From NCBI GenBank assembly GCA_036525535.1, contig DATDAH010000269.1, forward strand, positions 1-50,119: DNA of 50,119 nucleotides. The letters run 5' to 3'. Below are positions 15,820 through 23,588 of this stretch, in pieces. How positions within the stretch are numbered: the stretch's first letter is position 1; every line of letters starts with the position of its first letter. The notes beneath the pieces are model-generated. The model worked only from the letters and a program-made list of their open reading frames with translations. It was not told the origin of the DNA and made no database searches. The DNA is from DATDAH01 sp036525535. Lineage in GTDB: Bacteria; Actinomycetota; Acidimicrobiia; Acidimicrobiales; DATDAH01. A program made the translations under genes and the position numbers.

Positions 15820-15848
15820 CTAGTAACTTGCACATTGCAAGTGACTAG
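15820..15848. promoter_or_regulatory. palindromic operator between hxlR-type and protease genes
   Basis: CTAGTAACTTGCA (15820-15832) and TGCAAGTGACTAG (15836-15848) form an inverted repeat with 12 of 13 positions paired around a 3-bp centre. It lies between the divergent HxlR and protease genes and is much more AT-rich than its surroundings. HxlR proteins bind as dimers to such sites next to their own genes, so this is the probable operator for both directions. Confidence 0.75.
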
Positions 15849-15864
15849 TGAACCAAGGAACAAC

Positions 15865-16779
15865 ATGGCTTCCACCGAATCAGGCGTCCCGAACCCCGCC
15901 CGCCAGGCCGCCGACCGGCTCGGGCCCTCCGTCGTGCGCGTGGGCCGCCATGGTGGCCGCGGCGGTGGCATCGTCATCGAGCCCGGCGCCGTCGTCACCA
16001 ACGCCCACAACCTCCGCGGCCCCGAGATCACCGTGAGCTTCGCCGACGGCCGTCAGGAGACCGGCACCGTCGCCGGCCACGACATCGACGGCGACCTCGC
16101 CGTCGTCCGGGTCGACACCGGCGACGCTCCCGTCGTCGAGTGGGGTGGCTCGGCCGACCTCGGCGAGGCGGTCTACACCGTCAGCCGCCTCGGCGACGGC
16201 GGGGTCCGCGTGACCACCGGCGCGGTCAGCGCCACCGACCGCACCTTCCGGGGCCCCCGCGGCCGTCGCATCAGTGGCAGCCTCGAGCACACCGCCCCCC
16301 TGGGCCGCGGCTCGTCCGGCAGCCCCGTCGTCGACGGTGAGGGCCGGGTCGTCGGCCTGAACACCCACCGCCTCGGCGAGGGCTTCTACCTCGCCCTTCC
16401 CGCCGATGAGGCGCTGCGGGGCAGCCTGCGCGACCTGGCGGCCGGCGAGGTCCCCGTTCCCCGCCGCCTCGGCATCGGGCTGGCGCCGGCCCACGTGGCC
16501 CGCAAGCTGCGGGGCTCGGTCGGACTCCCCGAGCGGGACGGGCTGCTCGTCCGCCTGGTCGAGGACGGCGGCCCCGGCGCCCGCGCCGGGCTCCGGCGCG
16601 GGGACCTGATCGTCACCGCCGGCGGACAGGACGTGAGGACCGTCGACGACCTCCACGACGCCCTGGACGCCGTGTCCGCCGGCGAGGCTCTGGCCCTGCG
16701 CATCGTGCGGGGCACCGAGGAGCTCGACGTCCGGGTCGCCTTCGACCTGGCCGAGGCCGCCGAGGAAGGCACGGCCTAG
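15865..16779 (+). CDS. HtrA-like serine protease with PDZ domain, no export signal
   Basis: This 304-residue protein has a trypsin-like domain with His48 (TNAHN), Asp77 (DGDLAVV) and Ser151 (GSSGSPV), so the triad is complete. A C-terminal PDZ domain begins near residue 205 (RLGIGLAPAH...GLLVRLVEDGGPGARAGLRRGDLIVTAGGQDV). No signal peptide or membrane anchor is present, unlike DegP or typical actinobacterial HtrA, so it is probably cytoplasmic. ATG 15865 is preceded by AAGGAA. It is followed after 4 nt by a second protease of the same kind, and the pair faces an HxlR regulator. Confidence 0.85.
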   Translation: MASTESGVPNPARQAADRLGPSVVRVGRHGGRGGGIVIEPGAVVTNAHNLRGPEITVSFADGRQETGTVAGHDIDGDLAVVRVDTGDAPVVEWGGSADLGEAVYTVSRLGDGGVRVTTGAVSATDRTFRGPRGRRISGSLEHTAPLGRGSSGSPVVDGEGRVVGLNTHRLGEGFYLALPADEALRGSLRDLAAGEVPVPRRLGIGLAPAHVARKLRGSVGLPERDGLLVRLVEDGGPGARAGLRRGDLIVTAGGQDVRTVDDLHDALDAVSAGEALALRIVRGTEELDVRVAFDLAEAAEEGTA

Positions 16780-16783
16780 CCCC

Positions 16784-17770
16784 GTGGCCGTGGCCGAGGT
16801 GCCAACGGAGGACCAGGCGCTCGACGCCTACTCCCAGGTGGTCATGGCCGTGGCCGAGGCCCTCCTCCCCAGCGTCGCCAGTCTCCGGGTCATGAGCCCG
16901 ACAGACGGGCCGGGCGGCCGCCGACCTCGTGGCTCCGGGTCGGCGGTCGTCCTCTCCCCGGATGGCCTCCTGGTCACATCGGCCCACGTGGTCGACGGCG
17001 GCCACGGCGGCAGCGCGACCTTCGCCGACGGCCGCGAGCTGGACTTCGACCTCGTCGGCACCGACCGGCTCACCGACCTGGCAGCCCTCCGGGTCCAAGG
17101 CGGCGACCTGGTCGCGGCCGAGCTGGGCAATGCCGACGACCTCCGGGTCGGCCAACTCGTCGTCGCCGTGGGCAACCCCCTCGGCTTCGGCGGCTCGGTC
17201 AGCGCCGGCGTCGTGTCGGCCCTCGGCCGGTCACTCACGACCACCGACGGACAGCACGCCCGGGTGGTCGACAACGTCATCCAGACCGACGCCGCTCTCC
17301 ACCCGGGCAACTCGGGCGGTGCCCTGGCCGACAGCCGGGGCCGGGTCGTCGGCATCAACACGGCCGTGGTCAGGCCGGGCATCGGCCAAGGCCTCGGCCT
17401 CGCCGTCCCGCTCGACCCGACCACCCAGGCGGTGCTGGCCAGCCTCGTCCGCGACGGTCGGGTCCGCCGGGCCTACCTCGGCCTGGCCGGCGGCGGCCGA
17501 CCGCTCCCCCCGCGAGCGGCCGCCCAGCTGGAGCGGACCAGCGGCGTCGAGATCACCTCGGTCATGGCCAACGGGCCCGCCGCCCGGGCCGGCCTCACAC
17601 CCGAAGCCATCATCGTGGCCGTCGACGGCGAGGCGGTGGGCGGCATGGGCGACCTGCAGCGGCTCATGAGCGCCGAGCGCATCGGCCGGGCCGTCGAGAT
17701 CACCGTCGTCCACGCCGACGGCCACACGGAGAACCACGCCGTGACCCCCGAGGAGCTCGGCGCCTCGTAG
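16784..17770 (+). CDS. HtrA-like serine protease with PDZ domain (tandem paralogue)
   Basis: This 328-residue protease has His68 (TSAHVV), Asp98 (TDLAALRV) and Ser177 (HPGNSGGAL), the last in the canonical DegP form, together with VGNPLGFGGSVSAGVVSALGR. A PDZ domain follows from about residue 228 (YLGLAGG...ITSVMANGPAARAGLTPEAIIVAVDGEAV). It lacks a signal peptide and transmembrane segment. The GTG start is 4 nt after the stop of the preceding protease, so both come from one message. They share architecture but differ considerably in sequence, pointing to an old duplication or separate recruitment. Confidence 0.88.
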   Translation: MAVAEVPTEDQALDAYSQVVMAVAEALLPSVASLRVMSPTDGPGGRRPRGSGSAVVLSPDGLLVTSAHVVDGGHGGSATFADGRELDFDLVGTDRLTDLAALRVQGGDLVAAELGNADDLRVGQLVVAVGNPLGFGGSVSAGVVSALGRSLTTTDGQHARVVDNVIQTDAALHPGNSGGALADSRGRVVGINTAVVRPGIGQGLGLAVPLDPTTQAVLASLVRDGRVRRAYLGLAGGGRPLPPRAAAQLERTSGVEITSVMANGPAARAGLTPEAIIVAVDGEAVGGMGDLQRLMSAERIGRAVEITVVHADGHTENHAVTPEELGAS

Positions 17771-17777
17771 GCCGCTC

Positions 17778-17783
17778 TAGCGT
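17778..17783 (+). promoter_or_regulatory. -10 hexamer TAGCGT of the Rieske oxygenase gene
   Basis: TAGCGT is 8 nt before GTG 17792, and no Shine-Dalgarno sequence is present, so this gene probably has its own leaderless transcript despite lying only 21 nt after the protease stop. Confidence 0.5.
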
Positions 17784-17791
17784 GGGCGGCC

Positions 17792-18862
17792 GTGACGGAC
17801 CCGGCGCCCACCCCGACCCTCCCGGCCTCCGACTACCTGGACCCCCTCGTCTGGGAGGCCGAGATCGAGGACGTCATCCGCCGTGGTTGGGTGCCGATCT
17901 GCCGCCTCGACCAGATCGCGCGCAGCGGCGACCGCTACGCCACGACCATCGCCGGCCACCCGGTGGTCGCCGTACGGGACGGCGACGAGGTCCGGGTGCT
18001 GACCAACGTCTGCCAGCACCGGTGGTCGACGGTGGCCGAGCCCGGCTGCAGCCAGGGCCGCAACCTGGTCTGTCCGTACCACCGCTGGTCCTACCGGCTC
18101 GACGGTCGCCTCCAGGCCGCCCCGCTGGCCGGCGCCTTCACGCTCGACGACGTGGCCCTGCCCGAGATCCGCCACGAGGTCTGGCTGGGTTTCGTCATGG
18201 TCAACCTGGACGGCGCGGCCGAGCCGCTGGGCCCGTCCGTGGCCGGCCTCACCGAGATCCTCGCTCCCTGGCGGGTCGACGAGCTGGTGACGGTGGCCAG
18301 CCGGACCTACCCCTCCGGCTGGAACTGGAAGGTCATGGTCGAGAACTGGATCGAGTGCTACCACCACCTCGGCTCGCACCGGGACACGGTCGAGTCCCGG
18401 AACCCGGCCCGGACCACCCGGATCACCGAGACCGACGAGCCATGGACCTTCATGACCGTCGACACCGACCCCGCCGCCTTGTTCCCACCCGAGCAGTGGA
18501 GCGTCCCGATGGAGGCCGAGGACGCGGGCCGCCTGACCATCTGGGCCGTCTTCCCCTTCCTGTTGGGGGGCACCGAGGCACCGTTCTCGTTCTGGCTGGA
18601 GGTGACCCCCCACACCGTCGACCGCCACAACGTCACCTGGCACCTGCTCACCCATCCGGACCGGGCCGCCGAGTGGGACGACGGGATGGCCGACGTGATC
18701 ATGGACGGCCTGGACGAGGTCCACAGGGAGGACATGGTCCAGTGCGCCAAGGTCGACGAGGGACTGCGCAGCGGCACGCTGGCCACCGGTCGCCTGGTCG
18801 AGTTGGAGACCTCGATCGCCCACTTCCACCGTTGGTTGAGCGACCGGCGCCGCGCCCACTGA
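17792..18862 (+). CDS. Rieske non-haem iron oxygenase, catalytic subunit
   Basis: This 356-residue protein should hydroxylate or demethylate an aromatic or aliphatic substrate with O2 and reductase-supplied electrons. The Rieske cluster ligands are C74-x-H76 and C94-x2-H97. The mononuclear iron site is NWIECYHHLGSH, with His191 and His196 and the bridging-type Glu/Asp nearby. The residues after the first Rieske His read RWS rather than the usual RGA, a mild divergence. No reductase or ferredoxin gene lies alongside. The substrate cannot be inferred. Confidence 0.88.
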   Translation: MTDPAPTPTLPASDYLDPLVWEAEIEDVIRRGWVPICRLDQIARSGDRYATTIAGHPVVAVRDGDEVRVLTNVCQHRWSTVAEPGCSQGRNLVCPYHRWSYRLDGRLQAAPLAGAFTLDDVALPEIRHEVWLGFVMVNLDGAAEPLGPSVAGLTEILAPWRVDELVTVASRTYPSGWNWKVMVENWIECYHHLGSHRDTVESRNPARTTRITETDEPWTFMTVDTDPAALFPPEQWSVPMEAEDAGRLTIWAVFPFLLGGTEAPFSFWLEVTPHTVDRHNVTWHLLTHPDRAAEWDDGMADVIMDGLDEVHREDMVQCAKVDEGLRSGTLATGRLVELETSIAHFHRWLSDRRRAH

Positions 18863-18874
18863 AAAATCGCAACT

Positions 18875-18888
18875 CCCCCGGTCGGGGG
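18875..18888. terminator. weak hairpin, better oriented for the minus strand
   Basis: CCCCC and GGGGG pair around a 4-nt loop. On the minus strand the hairpin is followed 8 nt later by five T residues (complement of 18862-18866). It sits between the convergent Rieske and lipoprotein genes. Confidence 0.3.
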
Positions 18889-18936
18889 CGTTCTCATGAC
18901 GGCGACCCTCGGGTAGACAGGTCCCCAGGTGGCTGT

Positions 18937-18966
18937 CGGGCCTGGACACCCTTCCCTCCAGGCCCG
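18937..18966 (+). terminator. hairpin terminator after the Rieske oxygenase gene
   Basis: A 9-bp stem (CGGGCCTGG/CCAGGCCCG) with a 12-nt loop lies in the convergent gap and is followed about 10 nt later by TTTT. The stem is strong, but the distance to the T run lowers confidence in intrinsic termination. Confidence 0.45.
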
Positions 18967-19029
18967 GCGGCTGCCGTTTTGTGGCGCCCTCTCGGCACCG
19001 CCGCTGTCGGGGGTACTGAGAGGCCCTGG

Positions 19030-21078
19030 TCAGCTTTCTGTCGACCGCGCGGTGCAGGGCTCGCCGTGGCACACGTCGATGAGCTCGTTCTGCCAGAGGA
19101 AGGCGTACTTCTGGTCGCGATTGGCGGGGTCGGCTCGGGGGTCCTCGTGAGGGTCGGGGCCGAGCTCGGGCGGGCTGTTCGTGATGGGCGGCACCTCGGC
19201 GCCGCTGTCCCAGTAGACGAGGGCGGAGCCGGCAAACGGGTACTCCTCGACCGCCTCGAGGCCCCACAGCGGTTCCGTGTCGGGGTGGCGGCCGTCAGCC
19301 AGCGCGGGCTGGTGAGCGGAAGCGCCGATGGTGCGAGCCATGATCTCGGCCGACCACATCGACACCTGGTGGTCGCCGAAGGCCACGTTCAACAGCACCT
19401 GGTGCTCGGGCGTGTCCGGGTAGGGATCACGGGTCAGGTGTTGGGCATACCCGTCGTTCTCGGCCCGGTCCCAGAGCATCTGGACGATCGACAGGCCCAG
19501 GTTCTGCTCGACCGGGTCCGGGTAGGCGGGGTCGAGGATGGCGGCATAGGTGTCGAAGTCGACGCTGCGGCGCAGGAGCAGCGAGTAGTTCATGCCGGGT
19601 ACGCCGAGCACGGCGCGGGTCCAGTCCTGGGCCACTGCCGTGGCCGCCCCACCCATGATCCCGCCCTGGCTGTTGGCGTCGAAGGCCAGGGCGCTCGTGT
19701 CGAGCCTCGGACCCTCGGGGCTCTGGAACTCGGGGGCACTGATCAGGCCGTCCTCGTGCCGCATCAACCGGCCCAGGAACAAGAAGTTCAGGATCCCCTG
19801 CTGGGAGCGGTCGGCCAGCGTCGGGAACTCCCCGAGCTGACCCAGGATCGACGCCGCATTGCCGACGTCGTCCTCGGACATCCCGATCCAGTCGGTGGCA
19901 CAGAACGCCACCTGGTGCTCGCGCACGAAGTCGGCGATGTTCCCCGCCTCCACCTCGTCCCGGCTGCCGAGGAGGCCGTGGCCGTAGAGCGCCATGGGGA
20001 CGGCCACCTCGGTGGCGGTGGGCAGGGCGCACTCGAAGTCGGCGGTGAAGTCACCGTTGCGCCGGGGCAGGCCATCGGCGCCGTTGTCGAACCGGGAGCC
20101 GGCGGCCCCGTCGGCCGTCAGGTACAGCGGCACCTGAAAGGTCCCGTGGACGTACTCCACGCCGGCCTCCTCCGGGAACCGGACGACGTCGTCCACGGTG
20201 AACTCGGGGGCGGCCTCACCCAGGTCGGCGAAGGCGTCGTCCCGGATGTGGAGCAGGCGCTCGGACAGGTTCCGCTCGCTGGCGATCGTGAAGTCCCAGG
20301 CCAGGTACAGGTCCTCCCGGGCCACGCCGGCCTCACCCAGGTCGGTGAAGACCTGCTCCATGGCGTCGCGCTGGTCCTCGATGACCGGCAGGTCGGTGGT
20401 CAGGTTGTCCCGGTAGACCAGGAAGCCTGAAGACGGTTCCAGGACCTCGCCGTCGACGTTCACCAGGTCGCGCAGACCCACGACGTAGTGGTGGCCCTCC
20501 AGGTAGTTGACCCCGGGCCGGATGAAGAGGAGACGGTCCTCGTCGGCTTCGGCGCCGGAGTCCAACTCGGCCCAGACCGGCTGACGTTCACCTGTCTCGG
20601 TGTCGACGACGACGACCGGCGAGTCCTCGGCCCGCGAATCCGGGATGTCGGTGATGGCCGGAAGGCCCGACGCTTCCACATCGAGACCGGCCACCTGGGT
20701 CAGCAGGGCCGTACCCGGGCTGAAGCCGTCGTTGCGGTTCCACTCGGTCGGGTCGGCCACGACCCCGTCCTCGTTGGAGGGCATGCCCCCCTCGGGGAGA
20801 GCGACGAGCAGGCCGGTGTCGGTGTCGGACGACTCGACGGTGAATCGGTCGCTGGGGAAGGGCAACAGGCAGGCGCGGGGGTCGGTCGGGTCGCAGTCCG
20901 GACCGCCGCCGTCCTCCTCGATGGCCGCCACGACGTCGTTCGGCGCCGGCGTGGCATCCGGGGCCGAAGAGTCGGCCGCCGTGGTGGCCGGGGTCGCGTC
21001 GTCCCCGCTGTCGTCTCCCGAACAGCCCACGATCGCCAGCAGGGCGATCGCGGCCAGGGCCCCCCACCGGCTCGCCAT
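19030..21078 (-). CDS. large exported lipoprotein with alpha/beta-hydrolase features
   Basis: This 682-residue protein has a signal peptide with lipobox LLAIVGCSG (Cys19) and then a disordered Asp/Ala/Thr-rich linker to about residue 50. The globular part opens CDPTDPRACLLPFPSDRFT, seen in a group of large bacterial extracellular lipase-like proteins. It carries hydrolase-like elements: ALYGHGLLGSRDE (oxyanion-type loop), FDANSQGGIMGG (a nucleophile-elbow-like Ser) and VAFGDHQVSMW (a candidate catalytic His). An extracellular esterase or lipase activity is plausible but unproven. A TACGCT hexamer is 9 nt before the ATG, and the gene diverges from the CDF transporter with only 35 bp between starts. 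Confidence 0.72.
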   Translation of the reverse strand: MASRWGALAAIALLAIVGCSGDDSGDDATPATTAADSSAPDATPAPNDVVAAIEEDGGGPDCDPTDPRACLLPFPSDRFTVESSDTDTGLLVALPEGGMPSNEDGVVADPTEWNRNDGFSPGTALLTQVAGLDVEASGLPAITDIPDSRAEDSPVVVVDTETGERQPVWAELDSGAEADEDRLLFIRPGVNYLEGHHYVVGLRDLVNVDGEVLEPSSGFLVYRDNLTTDLPVIEDQRDAMEQVFTDLGEAGVAREDLYLAWDFTIASERNLSERLLHIRDDAFADLGEAAPEFTVDDVVRFPEEAGVEYVHGTFQVPLYLTADGAAGSRFDNGADGLPRRNGDFTADFECALPTATEVAVPMALYGHGLLGSRDEVEAGNIADFVREHQVAFCATDWIGMSEDDVGNAASILGQLGEFPTLADRSQQGILNFLFLGRLMRHEDGLISAPEFQSPEGPRLDTSALAFDANSQGGIMGGAATAVAQDWTRAVLGVPGMNYSLLLRRSVDFDTYAAILDPAYPDPVEQNLGLSIVQMLWDRAENDGYAQHLTRDPYPDTPEHQVLLNVAFGDHQVSMWSAEIMARTIGASAHQPALADGRHPDTEPLWGLEAVEEYPFAGSALVYWDSGAEVPPITNSPPELGPDPHEDPRADPANRDQKYAFLWQNELIDVCHGEPCTARSTES

Positions 21079-21087
21079 AGGGACCCA

Positions 21088-21107
21088 AGCGTAGGCAGCG
21101 GTAGCTT
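21088..21107. promoter_or_regulatory. divergent -10 boxes of lipoprotein and CDF genes
   Basis: TACGCT on the minus strand (21093-21088) is 9 nt from ATG 21078. TAGCTT on the plus strand (21102-21107) is 6 nt from ATG 21114. The whole intergenic gap is 35 bp, so each promoter's upstream region lies inside the other gene. Confidence 0.5.
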
Positions 21108-21113
21108 GCGCCG

Positions 21114-22046
21114 ATGGCGGGCAACAGCAACCGGGCGATCATCGCAGCGCTCATCGCCAATCTCGGCATCGCCATCGCCAAGTTCGCCGGCTTCCTCATC
21201 ACGGCCTCGTCCTCGCTCCTGGCCGAGAGCATCCACTCGGTGGCCGACACCGGGAACCAGGCGCTGCTCCTCCTCGGCGGTCGTCAGGCCAAGAAGGAGG
21301 CGACCGAGGAGCACCCGTTCGGCTTCGGCCGGGAGCGCTACTTCTGGGCGTTCGTCGTCGCCCTCGTGCTCTTCAGCCTCGGCTCGGTCTTCGCCATCTT
21401 CGAGGGCATCGAGAAACTGCGCCACCCCCACGAGCTGGAGTCCGCGGAAGTGGCCATCGCCATCCTTCTGGTCGCCATCGTGCTCGAGGGGTGGTCGTTC
21501 CGGACCGCGGTGGTCGAGTCCCGCCCGCTCAAGGGCGACCTCTCGTGGTGGCAGTTCATCCGGCGGGCCAAGCAGCCCGAGCTCCCCGTGGTCCTCTTGG
21601 AGGACTTCGGGGCCCTGACCGGGCTGCTCATCGCCCTCATCGCCATCAGCCTCACGATCGTCACCGACGACGGCATGTGGGACGCCCTGGGCACCCTGAC
21701 CATCGGTGCGCTGCTCGGCGTGATCGCCTTCGTGCTGGCCCACGAGATGAAGAGCCTCCTCATCGGTGAGTCGGCCACGAAGTTCGTCCGGGACAAGATC
21801 GAAGCGGCCATCATCGACTCCCCCGCCACGGTGGCCCTCATCCACATCCGCACCCAGCACCTCGGCCCCGACGAGCTCCTCGTGGGCGCCAAGATCGACT
21901 TCGGCGCCACCCTCACCAGCGCGGAGCTGGCCAAGTCCATAGACACGGTGGAAGCCGACATCCGCGCCGCGGTCCCCGCAGCCACGATCATCTACCTCGA
22001 ACCCGACATCCGACGCCTCACCGAAAACGAGTCTGCTGAGGCCTAG
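21114..22046 (+). CDS. cation diffusion facilitator transporter (ZnT9-like)
   Basis: This 310-residue efflux transporter has about six membrane helices and a C-terminal cytoplasmic domain. Metal-site motifs are visible in helix II (AESIHSVADTGNQ, the H/D pair) and helix V (LEDFGALTGL). The loop HPFGFGRERYFW after helix II and the long stretch between helices IV and V are features of the ZnT9/SLC30A9-like branch rather than the classical CzcD branch. It probably exports a divalent metal such as Zn2+ or Mn2+ in exchange for protons; the metal cannot be assigned. The ATG is 6 nt after TAGCTT. Confidence 0.87.
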   Translation: MAGNSNRAIIAALIANLGIAIAKFAGFLITASSSLLAESIHSVADTGNQALLLLGGRQAKKEATEEHPFGFGRERYFWAFVVALVLFSLGSVFAIFEGIEKLRHPHELESAEVAIAILLVAIVLEGWSFRTAVVESRPLKGDLSWWQFIRRAKQPELPVVLLEDFGALTGLLIALIAISLTIVTDDGMWDALGTLTIGALLGVIAFVLAHEMKSLLIGESATKFVRDKIEAAIIDSPATVALIHIRTQHLGPDELLVGAKIDFGATLTSAELAKSIDTVEADIRAAVPAATIIYLEPDIRRLTENESAEA

Positions 22047-22091
22047 GCAGCCCTGTCGGGGGCGGCGCCGAGAAGCGCGCCAAAACGCGAA

Positions 22092-22124
22092 ACGAGGAGC
22101 GCTCGGGGGGCAAGCGCTCCTCGT
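22092..22124. terminator. strong bidirectional hairpin terminator
   Basis: A perfect 12-bp stem (ACGAGGAGCGCT/AGCGCTCCTCGT) with a 9-nt loop is followed by CTCTTT on the plus strand and by TTCGCGTTTT on the minus strand. It lies between the convergent CDF and HBHA-like genes and should terminate both. Confidence 0.8.
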
Positions 22125-22132
22125 CTCTTTGC

Positions 22133-22155
22133 GGCGGTCCGGGGGGAGGACCGCC
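22133..22155. terminator. second hairpin in the same convergent gap
   Basis: GGCGGTCC and GGACCGCC form an 8-bp stem with a G-rich 7-nt loop directly downstream of the main terminator and just beyond the stop of the HBHA-like gene. It has no T run, so it is an auxiliary or transcript-end structure. Confidence 0.4.
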
Positions 22156-22171
22156 GATCAGGCGGCCTGTG

Positions 22172-22567
22172 TCAGGCGGCCTTGACCTTGGTGGCCTTGA
22201 CCTTTGTGGCCTTGGCGGCGGTCTTGGTGCTCGCCTTGGCGGCCGGCTTGGTGGTGGCCTTGGTGGTCGTCTTGGCGGCCGGCTCGGTGACGAACTGGCG
22301 ACGCACCGGCTCGGTGGCCGTGGCGACGGCCTCGGTGAGCTGCTCGCGGAGGTCGGCCAGCTTCTCGGCGACCTTGTCGCGGGCGTCGGTCAGCTGCTCA
22401 GCCGTAGGGAGCTTCTCGCCGAGGTCCGGGATGTGGAGCTCGGGGAGGCGATCCTCGACCTTGGTGGCGACGGCCTGGAAGCCGTGCACGACCGGCTCCT
22501 GGATCCGGGCGACGAGATCGCGGACCTGGTCCTGGATCTCGGTGATCTTCTCGGTGGCGACCGACAT
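22172..22567 (-). CDS. HBHA-like coiled-coil protein with Lys/Ala/Thr tail
   Basis: This 131-residue protein has an N-terminal amphipathic helical region (residues 1-95, heptad-like VATEKITEIQDQVRDLVARI and DARDKVAEKLADLREQL) followed by a tail made almost only of Lys, Ala and Thr (AAKTTTKATTKPAAKASTK and onwards). This is the layout of mycobacterial heparin-binding haemagglutinin and of phasin-like, histone-H1-like actinobacterial proteins. It could bind DNA, polyanions or lipid inclusions. ATG 22567 is chosen for AGAGGAAAGAG 7-12 nt upstream. It has an unusually good -35/-10 promoter for this window, so expression is probably high. Confidence 0.75.
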   Translation of the reverse strand: MSVATEKITEIQDQVRDLVARIQEPVVHGFQAVATKVEDRLPELHIPDLGEKLPTAEQLTDARDKVAEKLADLREQLTEAVATATEPVRRQFVTEPAAKTTTKATTKPAAKASTKTAAKATKVKATKVKAA

Positions 22568-22612
22568 GTCGATCTCTTTCCTCTTGGCGGGGGCACTGGC
22601 CTGCTCGGCTGG

Positions 22613-22634
22613 AGTGCTAACTCCATCAAGCACT
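22613..22634. promoter_or_regulatory. inverted repeat at the HBHA-like transcription start
   Basis: AGTGCT (22613-22618) and AGCACT (22629-22634) form an inverted repeat with a 10-bp gap, overlapping the predicted transcription start of the HBHA-like gene. It could be an operator. The CIRCE-like half GAGTGCTAA is part of it, but the canonical partner is absent. Confidence 0.35.
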
Positions 22635-22640
22635 GAGAAC

Positions 22641-22669
22641 AGTAAAGCAAGCATTGCTCACTCCGTCAA
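22641..22669 (-). promoter_or_regulatory. promoter of the HBHA-like gene
   Basis: On the minus strand TTGACG (22669-22664), a 17-bp gap and TTTACT (22646-22641) form a near-consensus housekeeping promoter. The leader is about 65-70 nt and ends in a good ribosome binding site. The surrounding 22615-22695 is markedly AT-rich for this genome. Confidence 0.6.
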
Positions 22670-22775
22670 CCCCTTTGCTAACAAAAGTACGCACTTGTGC
22701 CCCATGTCACGAAGATCCCTGTCGCCGCCTTCGCGGCTCCCGCTGCCTACGGCACCTTCCGACGCCCTCCTCCGA

Positions 22776-22799
22776 GCTGCTTCGCTCCGACTCCGCAGC
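22776..22799. repeat. 24-bp dispersed intergenic repeat, copy 2
   Basis: This is 22/24 identical to the reverse complement of 11557-11580, with terminal arms GCTGC/GCAGC. A shared CGCGGCTGG lies a short distance downstream in both copies (here near 22818), suggesting a longer diverged element. It sits between the HBHA-like promoter and the peroxiredoxin gene. Confidence 0.4.
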
Positions 22800-22887
22800 G
22801 GGGCCAGCGTGCGAGGCGCGGCTGGTGGCGATCAGTCCGTTAATCCCGATAGGTTTGGTCAGGAATCAACGACGAGGAGGCCACGAG

Positions 22888-23517
22888 ATGGCATTGCGAC
22901 TGGGCGACCCCGCCCCCAACTTCACCGCCGACACCACCGAGGGCGAGATCGACTTCTACGACTGGAAGGGCGACTCCTGGGCCGTCCTGTTCTCGCACCC
23001 GGCGGACTACACCCCGGTGTGCACCACCGAGCTGGGCTACCTGGCCTCCATCAAGCCCGAGTTCGACAAGCGCAACACCAAGATCCTGGCGGTGTCGGTC
23101 GACTCGGTCGAGGACCACAAGACCTGGTCCGGCGACATCGCCGAGGTCGAGGGCACGGCGGTCAACTACCCGCTCATCGCCGACCCCGACAAGAAGGTCG
23201 CCGAGGCCTACGACATGATCCACCCCGGTGAGGGTGACACCTCGACCGTGCGGTCGGTCTTCGTGATCGGCCCCGACAACAACGTGAAGCTCCAGCTCAC
23301 GTACCCGAAGAGCACGGGCCGGAACTTCGACGAGATCATCCGGGTCATCGACTCGCTGCAGGTGACGGCCAACCACGGTCTCTCCACGCCGGCGCAGTGG
23401 AACAAGGGCGAGAAGGTCATCGTCCCGCCGACGGTCTCCACCGACGACGCCCGTGAGCAGTACCCCGACGTCGACGAGAAGAAGCCCTACCTGCGCTACG
23501 TCGACGAACCGGCCTAG
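22888..23517 (+). CDS. 1-Cys peroxiredoxin (Prx6 type)
   Basis: This 209-residue peroxidase reduces peroxides through a single peroxidatic cysteine, Cys45 in HPADYTPVCTTELG. The long C-terminal region (TPAQWNKGEKVIVPPTVSTDD...YLRYV) is characteristic of Prx6 and absent from PrxQ or AhpC. No resolving Cys is seen. GAGGAGG (22874-22880) lies 7 nt before the ATG, one of the best ribosome binding sites in the window. A candidate -10 TAGGTT is near 22850. With bcp it is the second thiol peroxidase in the window, consistent with an aerobic lifestyle. Confidence 0.93.
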   Translation: MALRLGDPAPNFTADTTEGEIDFYDWKGDSWAVLFSHPADYTPVCTTELGYLASIKPEFDKRNTKILAVSVDSVEDHKTWSGDIAEVEGTAVNYPLIADPDKKVAEAYDMIHPGEGDTSTVRSVFVIGPDNNVKLQLTYPKSTGRNFDEIIRVIDSLQVTANHGLSTPAQWNKGEKVIVPPTVSTDDAREQYPDVDEKKPYLRYVDEPA

Positions 23518-23543
23518 CACCTCCCCGCCCAACGGATCGGACC

Positions 23544-23571
23544 GCACGGAAGCCCCGGGCCCGGCCCGTGC
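23544..23571. terminator. candidate hairpin between peroxiredoxin and cyclase genes
   Basis: GCACGG and CCGTGC pair around a GC-rich palindromic interior in the 71-bp convergent gap. There is no T run, so this is only a possible terminator. Confidence 0.3.
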
Positions 23572-23588
23572 CTCTGGCGCGTCCGGGG

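Noticed and set aside
17782..20430. Very long plus-strand frame across the Rieske and lipoprotein genes
   Set aside because: It is antisense or out of frame to two well-supported genes and has Arg/Gly/Pro-rich shadow composition.
22594..22620. CIRCE heat-shock operator
   Set aside because: One half, GAGTGCTAA, is perfect at 22612-22620, but the required TTAGCACTC 9 bp away is absent.
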